Notes under the pieces: model-generated
The model's input: only the letters and a program-made list of their open reading frames with translations
Told to the model about the DNA's origin: nothing
The model's database searches: none
Program-made: the position numbers and the translations under genes
NCBI GenBank assembly: GCA_045106235.1
Contig: JBGCEJ010000010.1
Location: forward strand, 1 to 64,000
DNA: 64,000 nucleotides
Direction of reading: 5' to 3'
Origin: UBA4427 sp045106235
GTDB taxonomy: Bacteria > Myxococcota_A > UBA9160 > UBA4427
Part shown: in pieces, positions 45,401 through 57,400 of the stretch
How positions within the stretch are numbered: the first letter of the stretch is position 1
Layout of the letters: every line of letters begins with the position of its first letter

Positions 45401-48400
45401 CCTCGCTTTCGCCGTAGCCTTCGAGAAGACGGAGGTCGTCGCTCGCCGCGCTCTCGATCGGCGCTTCGTCCGCTTCGGCTGCTTCTACCGCTTCGTCCAG
45501 CTCATCCGCGTCGACCGCGTCGCTCTTAGAAGCGTCGTTTTCAGGGGAAAGCGGGTCGTCCGATTCGCCTGCGGCCGCGTCGGCCGAATCGATCGCGGCT
45601 TCGCTGTCGTCGCCCGGCTCGACCGGCTGCGCCGCGCGCGCCACGCGTTCAGGGATCGTCCAGATCAGCTGCGCCGCGGTCTCGTCAAAGAGCTCGCCCT
45701 CGCCGTAGGCGCGGAGTACGAAGCGGAGCGCGGTGTAAGGCGTGGTCGGCTCCGCAAGCTCGGGCGTCCACTGCGCGAAGCCGCGCTCGTCCATCGGCAC
45801 GACGGCCAGCGGCGTGCTGCGCGGCGAGGCGTTGGCGCCGAAGATCCGGATCTCGGCCCGCTCAATGAAATGCGGGTAGTTATTGTACATCCGGAACCGA
45901 ACCGGTCCGGCTGGCGCTCCGCCGCGAAGGGGCGGCGGCGCGACGCTTGCGCTCAGGCGGCGCTGGGCCTCGAGGTCGTCGAAGCGGAAATCGATCTCGG
46001 TATCGTCGAGGGCAACATCGGTACAGCGCTGGATATCCGCCGAGCTGCGCCCGGGATCGTCAATCGGTTCGCCGTTCACCGTAATGCGCATCAGGTTCAG
46101 CGAAAGCGGGTCCTGCGGCCGCAGCTCTCGGGTGATCGGCGTGACTTCGATGCCATCGTAAGCGTCCATCACGGCGAGCTCGTCGAAGACAACTTCGACC
46201 TCGACGTGGGAAGTCTCGCCCTGGATGAAGCCGCCATTCACGACATCGTCGGAATGCAGGTAGCCGCGGCCTTCATGTTCAACTTCGTCTTCCGCGAGGG
46301 AAAGCTGCTTCTGGATCCGTTCCATGGCGCGGCGTGCCCGCGCGGTCGAGAGCCCAATATCGTCGCCGTAGATGTCTGCGATTCGGCGCGGGAGCCCTGC
46401 GTTTTCGGTGTAGCCCACGAACCGGAGGCGAACGCCTTCTTCGTAGGAGATCGCATCCATTGCGGCGCGCAGCTTCGGCGCGAGATCGCCGGGAATCTGC
46501 GGCTCGCCGTCGACAATGAGCAGTCGTGGGAACGCGCCGCCCGGCGGGTCGTATACGCGCGTGACGCTTTCGGCGTCGGCGGGATCGGGACAGACCTGGA
46601 ACTCTTCGGAGAGTTCGAGCAGCGGATCATCGTGCCAGAACTCGACCTCGATCCGGCGATTCAGCGTGCGGCCGCGCTCGGTCGCGTTCGAGGCGACGGG
46701 GCGCGTATCGCCTCGGCCCTCGCTGTCGACCTGGGCGGAGCGGAGATTCAGACGTTCCTTGATCTCGAGAGAGACGCGGCGCGCGCGGGCTTTCGAGATG
46801 GCAAGGGAGGAGCCGTAGATGCGCTCTGCACGACCGGCCAGGGGCTGGTCATCCGTATGCGCGATGAATTTAACCGTGACATTGTCCTTGTCCCGGAGGT
46901 TCGCGAACGCGGCACGGATCTGCGCCACGAAATCATTCGGCAGCACGCCGACTTCTTCACCGTAGGTCAGCGGCGCGATCAGGTTCTTCACCCGGGCGCG
47001 GCGTTCGTTGCCCTCGCGGTAGCGGAGCTTGCAGACCGTTTCCGTTCGGCAGACCTTGAGGCGCTTGATGTTCTGGGGAACGACGACTTCTTCGACGCGG
47101 GTGGTCGCGGCGACCTTGTCGTACCAGACTTCAACCTCGACCCGCCGGTTCTGGGCACGGCCTTCGGAGGTCTTGTTGGACGCGATGGGGGAGCCGTCGG
47201 CTTCCCATGCAAAGGAAATCGATTCCGGCGGCAGGCGGAGGGCTTCCTGAAGGAATTCCGCAACTTCACCTGCGCGCTCCCGCGAGAGGCCGTCGTTGTC
47301 CCCGAAGCGCGATTCGAGCGCGCTCGAGAGGGCCTGGTCATCCGTATGTCCGACCAGGTGGAGTCGCACGTTCGCGAGGTGGTCCATGCTCGCCAGGACT
47401 TCCCGCAGTCGACGGACGTAGCTGGGGGAGATGCGAGCCACGCCCGAATCGAAGCGGATGGCGGGGACGAGATCCGCCACCTTCACGGTCTCGGTCACGG
47501 TCCCTGCGACTTCGCGTTCTTCCAGGCGGTCGGTTCGCAGCGTGGAGAGGAAATCCGGGTCGACGGACCATTCCTGGGCGCCTTCCTGGGTGGGCAGATG
47601 ACGCTCGCCGGATTGTCCCGAGGAGGGGAAGAGTCCGGGCGGTCCCGCGCCGACATGAGGCAGGCTGAGGGTCGGATCGACCGCGCTTGTTTCAAGCACG
47701 GCGCTCGGCTCGGGCTCGGCCGCCGGCTCGGGCTTTTCTGCGGGCGTGCGTGCCGGAGCGGGTGAGCTCGAGGGCTCGCCGCGTCGCCAGTAGGTCTCGG
47801 TTTCGATCTCGAGGCGCTTGTGACCACGGGCCTTCCACTCGGCGCGGATGGCATCCTTCACGGCATCGAGGCGTGTGCGCACAAGCTTCTTGCCCTCGAT
47901 GTCTGCGACATAGGAGAGGCGCAGGGTCGCGGGGCTCTTTTCGAGCTCGTCTACAAGGAGGCCGATGCGCGATTTCCAATGCATGCGCATCTCAGAACCG
48001 CCCGGCTCGAAGACGGCATCCGCGAGGTCGAGGCCGACCACACGGTCTATCGAGGCGCCGAAGCGGAAGCGCAGGGCCTTACCGCGGGTCGCGCGCTTCA
48101 CCTGGGTTTGGCGCGTGGACATGCGGTAACCGCTGGGCAGCGTGCGATCGTCGAGTTTGAGGACGAAATTGGTGCCGCGTGTCTGGTTCGGGACGAGGGC
48201 GCAGGTGATCGAGAAGCGACCATGGGGGTCGGTGTTCACCGCGAGACCCTGGACCGTCATCAGGCGCACGCCGGCGAGTCCGCGCTCGCCTTCGTCCTGG
48301 ATGCCGTCGCGGTTTCGATCGTCGAAGACCTTTCCGAGCACATCCGTACAATCGAAGGTCGCGTCGGGGACGACGCGGACAGTGGCGCTGGCTTGGCCCG

Positions 48401-51400
48401 AGAAGGCGAGGCCTGTGAGCGTGCTGAGGACCTGGGCCCGGTTCACAAATTCGCCTTCGGTGACTCCGGCGCCGACGGCGAGCAGAAGGACCACGGTATG
48501 GCTGGAATTGGCGGGGACGTCGATCCCGGTCCATTCCAGAACGCGGCCGTTTCGGGTCGGTTCGATCTTCTCGCCGTTCACCCGGGCGGAGCCTTCGATG
48601 TACCGGAAGCCAGCGGGATAAAAGTCACGCAGGGCAAGGTCTTCGAGGGGGACCCCGAGAAGATTGTTGAAGGTAATTTCGTAGGGGACGAGGTCGCCGC
48701 GGCTCACGTTGAGCGAGGGCGTTGTCTTCGTGAGGGCCACCGTTGTGCCCGCCGCCGGATCGAGGGCGAGGTGGTTATTGAAGAGCTGCGAAGAGCCCGG
48801 GGATGCGGACCCGTCGAGGGTAAGGCGGAGGTAGTACTCCGTTCCCGGGGCGCGCGCGGCGATCCCCGCGCCGGGGGGTGCATCGTCCGCCTGGACTTCG
48901 CAGCGCGTGGCGGTTCCGGGGACGGCATCGGCGCCCGTTCCGGGGCAAGCGGGGACATCGAACGCAGCCGACGCCGCATCTGTCTGGGCCGGGATCGTGA
49001 GGGAAGCGCCGGAGCTGTAGGCGCTGCCCGGGTAACTGATCTCGATCAGGTAGTCCTCGCCCTGGGGACAGGTGCCGTCCGAGAAATTGAGGTCGAACTT
49101 GTAATAGCCCGAGGCGCCGGTGATCTGGTTCTGTTGATTTTGATCATCGAGGCACGTGGCCGAGACGGGGGTGATCGTGCCGAGCTCGACGCGCGAGAGC
49201 GTGAGGACGGCGCCGCCAACCGGGACGCGGGCGAGCGCATCGTAGACCACGCCATTCGGATCGATGGGCAGATCGAGGTCCTGGAGATTGCTGCCCGAGG
49301 GCACGATGAGGTTTGTGATCAGCTGAAGGCCGTCGGTGAACGCAGATTCGGTTCGGCCGAGGGCGCCCGTGTTCGTCCCGGCGTCGGGAGCACTGAAGCG
49401 GATCGCAAGCGCGTCTGCGGTGACATCGTTCGGTGTGATGCCTTCGATTTGATAGTCGCCGTTCGCGTCGGTGGTGGTTTGCGCGATGGGTGTGTTGTCG
49501 CGGAGAAGCTCGACGATCCAATCCGTAAGCACCGTCTCGGTCACGCCTTGGGCACGGTCGAAATCGCTGTCTCGCCAGAGCGTGCCGTTCACAGCGCCGA
49601 CGCCGGGCATGCCGCCGATGGAGATGGAGACGCTCGCTTGGGCCATCTGGCTCGCCGCGTTCCACATCACGATGCCGGTGTTCTGTACGTTTGTCCCGAT
49701 CGCGAGGGCCGGGGCGAGGGTGGCACGGAAGCGAAGCGTCGCCGTCGCGCCCGGGGCGAGGGGCCCGTAGGTCGTCGAGTAATCCGCTGTGATCAGCGAG
49801 CCGACCACGTTCACGCCGGCAGGCAGGCCGTTCAGGGTGGCGGAGCCCGCGGTGTAAATCAGCTGTCCGGCGACGGGGAGATCGAGATCGTCGGTGATCA
49901 CGACTTCCGTTGCGGGAATCGTGCTGATATTCGTGATGCCGACGGTGTACTCGACTTCGGCGCCGGCGAGGGCGGGGCCGCCGCCGACCACGGTGACGTT
50001 CTTGGTGATGGTGAGCTGCTGGCCGTCGCCTACGACGACGAGGGTCGGTTCCGGGCCCGTCGCGGGATTCCCATCGCCATCCGTCAGGACGTTCGGGAGT
50101 TCGGCGCTTTCGACGATCGCCTGATTCGAGATGATCGTGCCGGGGGCCGTGCCGCCATTCACGAGCAGATCGAAAGTGATCGTTGCGCTTTCGCCCATGG
50201 AAATCACGCCCGGGGCGGGGAGCGGCGGAGTGAGGTCGCTGGAGCTGACGTCGATGCCCGCGATGAGCGGGGAGGTGCCGGCATCGGGGAGGCCGACCGG
50301 GGCGCCGTTCAGCGTGACGGAGTCCGCGACGTAGGTCGTATTCGCGGGCACGAGGTCGCGCAGCACGGCCGCGGTTGCGGGGGCGGCGCCGTTATTGAAG
50401 ATCGTAATCGTGTAGCGGAGGGTATCGCCGGGATCGACGACGCCGAGGGTTCCGCCATCAAGGAGGAGGGCCGCGCTCTTCGGCGCGAAGAGGAGGGGCG
50501 CATTGCCGACGACATCCTGGGTCGGGTCGTCGGGAACGGCGGTATCGGGATCATCCGAGGGCTGATCCGAGACGCCGCCGAGCACGGCGCTTACGAAGGC
50601 CTGGTTCGAAATGAGCGTGCCATCGACGGCGGTCGGATCGACGATGACCTCGAAGCGGAGGGTCGCCACGTTATCCGTTGTCGCGCTCGCGTCCGCGCGC
50701 ATCACGCCGGCGGTGGGATCTTCCAGCGCCGCGATCATCATGCCGCTCGCGAGGGGCGAGGTGCCGCCGGGGCCGTCTGCGACGATCACGTTGTTCAGGC
50801 TGGTGCTGCCGGGGACATAGGCTGTATTGACGGGCACGGCGTCACGGAGCATGGCGTCCGTTGCGCTGTCGGTCCCGATATTCTTCACCGTGATCGTGTA
50901 GCGGAGCGTCTCGCCCGCGAGCAGTTCGTTGGGATCGCCCGTCCGGTCCTCGGAAATTTTCTCGACCAGGAAGTCCGGGGCGGAGGTGATCGTGACCGGA
51001 GTCGGATCTTCGTCACCGTCGACGCGCGGATCTGCGGCGCCGTTCGGGACGGGGTCGTCACTGATCGCGAAAGCCACACCGCCTGTGGCCGCGGCCGCCT
51101 GATTGACGACAACTCGACCATTCTCGAGCACGGCCGTGAGAGTCGCATCAAAGACGATCTCGAGTTCATCGTTCTGGTTCGGGAGGTTCATCCCGCGGAC
51201 GTCGAGGAGTCCCGTTCCTGCGCCGCCGCCCGTCGCGTTCGTATTGCTCGGGTCGGAGCCGACCGGCGCGGAAACGATCGCAAGCGTGCCAGGCTCGAAA
51301 GCGATGGGGGCGTTCAGGGCATCGAGTTCGTCGGTGATCGAGATGTCGGAGAGCGGTGCGTTGCGCTGATTCACGAGGCGTAGGCGGTAGCGGAGCGTGT

Positions 51401-54400
51401 CGCCGGGAGTTGCGGTGAGCGCGGGATCTTCTCCCGTCGTTTGATTGATGACCGTCTTTTCGAAGAGGTAGACCGGCAGAGCGACCGTGGTCGTATGCGC
51501 GTCTTCGTGATCGAGAGTGCCGACCGTGCCGTTCGTGAGGGCGCGGGTAAAGGTGCGGCGATCGCCGGCGGTGGCGGGCACCGATCCGTCGGCGCTGAAC
51601 CACTGGGTCGCGCCCGCGATATTCGTTGCGGTCTCCGCATCCTGGCTATCGGCATCGAGTCGCGTTTCGTAGGTCACGATCATGCGCTCGCCCGCGCCGA
51701 CCGTGGTCGCCGCCGTCAGGAACTCGAGGGTGAAATCGCAGTCCGGCGTGCCGCGGTACGCGACGGTGTAGTCCGTGTTCTCGGTCAGGACCGGGGAGAC
51801 GGCGGTGGTGCCGTCGGACTGGAAGACCTGGGCGGCGAAATTGCTAGGCGCGGTATCGCAGGTTCCGGCGTTGACCTCGTCCGCAAGCTGATCGAGCAGG
51901 CGGAGATTCCAGGCGGGGCCCGTGCCCGTGTTCTGCGCATCAAGCGTGAACGTGGCGTCGGCGCCGATGGTCATGGAGACCGGGCCGGTCTTCGTGAGCG
52001 TCACGGTATCGGGGCCGACGATCGTCATGTCCGCGGAAGTGCCGGCGGTCCCGACGCGCTGGGTCGTGAGGTTGCCGTCCACGTAATTGTAGAGATAGGA
52101 AGCGGTGTTCGAGAAAGTCAGGCCCGTGACGTTGACCGGATCGTCTTCGAGGACGACTTCGATGTCGAAGACGATCTGCTCGCCCGCCGGAATATCGATG
52201 CCGTTCGTGAGGTCTTCGAGGACGAGGTCCGTCGGGGTGCCCGTGTTGGCGGGCGTCCACGCATTTGTGCCCGAGACCCGCGTGGCGCTGAGGAATCGGA
52301 GCGCCGCGGCGGACGCCGTGAGATCGTCATAGACGCGGACATCGTAGGCGGGGAAGGTGTACGGCACGGCCGGGACCGTGATGCGATAGGTGAAGGACTC
52401 GCCGACGGCGGCGATGGCCTGGGTATTCGCCTTCACGAGCGGGGATGCGGCGGGGGCCGGATCCACGGTCCCGTTCGAGACGGCCGGTCCGAAGCAGTAA
52501 TCGTTCGGTGGTGTCGTTGTGGGACAGCCGGCACCTGTGCGTTCGAAGAGCGCACCGGGATCGACGTCGAGCGAGGTCCAATCCGTCCAGACCGTGTTCG
52601 TGAGCGTGGCGCCATCGGGCGGCGGGCTGCTGACGTCGACGCGGTAGGTGAGGGTGAGGGACTGGCCAGCGACGATGTCGAGGGAGTTATCGCTATTCGC
52701 GCGTCCCCAAATCAGCGGGCCGTTGGGACCGCCCGTGGGCGTTGCGACGAAGCCGGCAACCGGCGTGGCGGCAGGAGCCACACCGAGCACGGCGGTCGGA
52801 GTGAAGCTCCCGTCGAGACTGACCTCGGCAGGGAGCGTATCGACCAAATTGACGTCGTGGGCAGTGGCGTTTCCGCCGTTCACTGCGGTGACAATATACT
52901 CGAGGGTGTCATTGAAAGCGGGCGGATCTGTTAGCGCTTTTCCGACCGTGACGTTCCGCAGAATCTTCGTTGTGGTGAGAGCGCTTTCCGTCACGGTGAC
53001 GACATCGCTGGTATCGCTGACCGACGTCTGGAGAGCGGTTTCGCCGTCGGTGTAGAAGATTGTGGCCGTGTTCTGGAGCGTGCTGCCGGCGTTGGTGGCG
53101 AGATCGTTGTTGATCCGGGCGGCGTAGCGGATGCGGATGGCGGGGGTGATCGCGTTGGTGACGAGATCGTCTTCGCTGAGAGTGGTGACGGTGCCGATAT
53201 TCCAGACGGCGGTGCCACTCGTATTATCGAGGGGGACGGCCGCGAAGGCCGCTTCGTCCGCAGCAACGGCATTGATATCCGCGAGGCCGACGAATTCGTA
53301 GGTGATGTCGTAGGTCGCGTTGTGCGCGAGGACATAGCCCGTGGAGCCCGTGTCGAGGGCGTCGCTCACGATCAGATCGCGGGTGATGCCTTCGGGCAGC
53401 AGAATTTCAATTTCGAAATTGCGATGGGAGCCGATTTCGGGGGCCTGAGTGGGATTCAGATCGCTCTTGTTCACAGCAACGGCGGTGATCGGGATATTCT
53501 CCGTCACCGTCGCTTCGTAATCGTTCAGCGGGTCTGCGGCGTTGGGCAGCGCACCATTCCGCATGCCCGTCGGGCTGCCGTTCGCGCCGATCAGGCCGGT
53601 CGAGTTGAGCGCGGTGGATTGTCCCGGGAGCGAGGTCCAGTCTGCTTCGACCACGCGATCGAGGAGCTGGTCGGGTTGGACCGTGGTTGAGACCTCCACT
53701 GCATAGGAGAACGAGATGGATTCCGTTGGCGCGATGGCGAGTCCGGGCGGCCAGCTGAAAAGCGGCGCGTTGGGATCGACGGTCACGACGTCTGCGGTCG
53801 GGGGCGTCTGCGGCGGCGTGGCCTGGATATCGCCGCGATAGGTGAGATCCGTGCCGCGAAGATCGTCGAGGAAGCGCGGGTTATAGGCGGTGGCCGTTCC
53901 GGAGTTTGTGGCGGTGACGGTGACCCGGATTACGTCGGCTGCATCGGTTTCGAGGACCGAGTAGGTCGTCGCCAAATCAAGGGCGGGTTCCTGGATGAGG
54001 ACCGAAGCTTCATCGATCTCGAGAACGACGGGGCTGAGGGTCTCGTCGACATAACGGACTTCCGTGACCGTCGACGCGCCGCCGTTTTGGAGCATGTCGG
54101 TGTCCTGATTCGTGAGGACATTGTCGATGCGCGCGATGAACTGAACTTCGAAGTCGAAGCGGCGATCCATGCGATCGGACATCGTGACCGTCTGATCGCC
54201 GAAATTCCATTCAACGAAGGTGTCGGCACAGGTCGGCGTAAAGGTGCCGCCTGGGTCGAAGCCCGCGGCTGCATAGGCGCCGGAGTCGAGGTCGACGGCG
54301 GGCGCTTCCGCGCAGGACATCCCGGTCGGGAGTTCGTCCCGGATCATGAAGCTGCGGAGCTGCGCGACGGGGATCAGCGCCTCAAGTTGGAACTCAACTT

Positions 54401-57400
54401 CTTCGCCGATCACAACCGATTGGGGATTCGCGGGAACCGAGAGGCCCGAGTTTGACACGCGCAGAATCTGTTTCGGTCGCGTTTCAACGGGAATGATGCG
54501 GATCGTGGCATCGTCCGCGGCGGAGGTGTACTGACGCGCCCCGCCGGCTTCGCCGTTCGCACCGGCCGGTGCATCCTGTGCGCCGGAAGCGCCCTCGAGA
54601 CTATCGTAGGTTGCGCTGGCGGAGCTTGTGAGGGCCTGAAGCGGGGCAACATCGTCGTCGGGGTCGACGCGGTAGTAGAGAACGACGCTTTCGCCGGGAC
54701 CGATGCGCTCAAGGCCCGAACTCTCGGTATAGGAAGCGATGACTTCGGCCGGGGTGCCGTTCTCGATAATATTGTCGGTGATCGTGCCTTCGCCGTTGCC
54801 GTCTCCGCCGTCGATATCGCCGTCGGCGTCATTATCGAGGAGATCCCCGCCGAGCCCGGCAACCAAGAGCTGGTCGAGGGCGTCGGTCACGCTGGTCACG
54901 GTCACGTCGTAGGCGGGTGCTCTCTGAACACCGCTCACGGGGTCGATGTCTTCATTTTCGACGGTGACGCGGAAGACGTAGGTGTCGAAGGCATCTCCGT
55001 CATCGGCGAGATCAACAAAGTTCGAGCAGGCCGCGCCGACGCCGTAGCGGCTCTCGTTACAGACCTGCTTGCTTACGGTGAGGCTCGGTTCGGTGACGGT
55101 GAGATCCACGCGGCGGTAGATCTCGCGCGGGAACCCGATTGTATTCGGGCCGAGGTTGTACACCTCTTCGAGTCCCGTCGAATCGTTGAAGAAGACGGCA
55201 TCGAAGGTCGACGTCATGATATTCGACGATTCAGCGCCATGTTCATTCGGCGACGCGGAAGAGTCGATAGGATCATTCAGCAGACGCGTTCGCACGTCGG
55301 CTTCGAACCAATTGTCTTTTTCGGTAATTCGCTCGCCGGGCGAAACCGTATTGAAGGTCCAGTCGAAGTTCCCTTCGTCGAGGGGAGCAGGCGGCGGGTT
55401 CAGGGTGACACCCGTGATGGCGGGGGTACTTTCAATGAGCGGATCCGTGGACGAGATATATCCCTGTCCGTCGGGGAGCGCGTCCACGACCTGGATGTTC
55501 TGCACCGCGATATAGGTGAAGCCCGGGGTCTCGAAGCCGAACCATCCGCCGGAGCGGATATTGAAATTACATTCCTCACCGATCTCGACTTCGATGTCGG
55601 GTGCCTGAGGCGGGACGACGTTTTCGGAGCAGAGCCCTTCCTGGAGCTTGAAGAGGTCGTAGCCGATGACCCGAGCCCAGACGGCATCGACCGTGTAGTC
55701 GTTGACCGTATTGGCTTCGAGGTCGCCGCGCTGCTGTGGTGTGGGGAACCAGAGCGGCGTGCCATCGGAGAGATGGATCTCGCCGATGACATCGACGCGG
55801 AAGGTGAGGTCATCGTCGAAGGGGGCCGCGGTATTCGCGATGACTTCGAAGTCGAGGGCTGCGGTGGCGCCGGGGCCGATCGGTCCCGGATCGCAGAGGT
55901 AGACCGTCGAAGTCGCCGGCAGAGCGACGGGTTCTTGCCAAACCGGGCGGGGCGGGGCGCCTCCAAAGAGGGCGCAGGAGCCCGGCGCTGAGTCGACGGT
56001 CATGGCCTCGCCGAACGTCACATAGGCAGCATAGTCATCCGCGTCCTTGCCGCCGTTATTGCGGAGGTTGACCGTGAGCGGAAGGGGATCTCCCGTACTG
56101 GTCAGGATGAAGACAAGTTCAGCGCCCGCGACATCGGGGTCGATGTCTTCGGGGTCGGCTGTGTCGTTCTCGGTGACCACTCGGTTATGCAGCGTCGCGG
56201 TACAGAATTCTTCCCACCAGACTTCCGTCTCATTTGAGATCGGGAAGCTCTCGATGGGATCTGTATCGGGAAGGGCCCCAGCCGGAATTTCGGTGCGGAC
56301 GTCCAGGTCGGCTTCGAGATCGTAGTCCGAGGGGCGAATCAGGACGGTGCGCACCGTGATCGTCACGACATCGCCGTGGCGAATCAGATGATTTTGCGCC
56401 GGGAAGCCGCCGCCCGGCGTTTGGGTCGTGTCGCTCGTGAGCAGCAGGTCCAGTTCGGTATTGGAGAGCGGATCCGCGGGATTGCCCATCAAGAGGATAG
56501 GAACCGTGTTGGGATTCGGATTCGTCCAGGCGATCGTATTGATCATGCCGTCGTAGTTGCCGTAGGCGGGGCTCATATCGACGGTGGGTGTAAAGGTCGG
56601 GTCGACGACGTATTCGTCGGGGAGTTCGTTGCGAATGCGAAGGCCTGCGGCCTCGCCGCGGATCGTGCCGCCCGTATTGTTCGTCAGCGTGATCGTGACG
56701 GTCCCGGTCCCGCCCATGGCCTGGCCGAGGTTGATGCCCGAGAGATTCACGTCGATATCAAGGTTGGCCGCAACGGACTGGGTACTCAGGGTGGCCGTAT
56801 CGCCCGCCGTCGCTCCACCGGAGGTCGCGGAAAGGCCACCGACGCCGGGCTGGGATTCACAGCCCCATTCCACGCCGCTCACGGTATTCGTCTCGTTCGT
56901 GCAGGAATCGGTGATGCGCCCGGTGAAATAGTAGGCACCGAAGCCGTTTGCGGGGGCCGCGACATAGGGGCCGGGGCCCGAGCCGAAGCGGGAGGCGACG
57001 TCGATATTGGCGATGCTTTGGGTCGGTCCGATCAACTGACAGCCGCCCGCAGCGCCTCCGTTGGCCACGCTGACCGCGTCCGCTTCGAGATCGCAGATAT
57101 AGTTGATGTCGAAGTTGGTCCCGCTGATCTGTTCGTCGAAGACGAAGTCCTGGAGGTCGGCGTCGCCGCTATTCTGAATTCGAACCCGCCAGATGAGGTC
57201 GTCGCCCTCGTGGCCGTAGACCGGGTCCGTGTACGACCCCTGGTTGGCGTCGAGATTGCGCGCGCCGACTTCAATCGTAGGTTCCGGTTCACGGAGGGGC
57301 AGTTCTCCATTGCCCGTCGACGTCGAGTAGGTATTACCCGGGGAGCAGCTCGGCTCCAGGTCGAGGGACGCGGCGATCGTGCGGTTGGCAGCGAGTAGGC

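Noticed and set aside
47820..51383. A 1187-codon plus-strand open frame, and a similar one at 45243-47765
   Set aside because: Both run exactly antisense to the giant DUF11/OmpA gene; their products are charged, repetitive and unlike any family. Long antisense frames are expected in GC-rich coding DNA.
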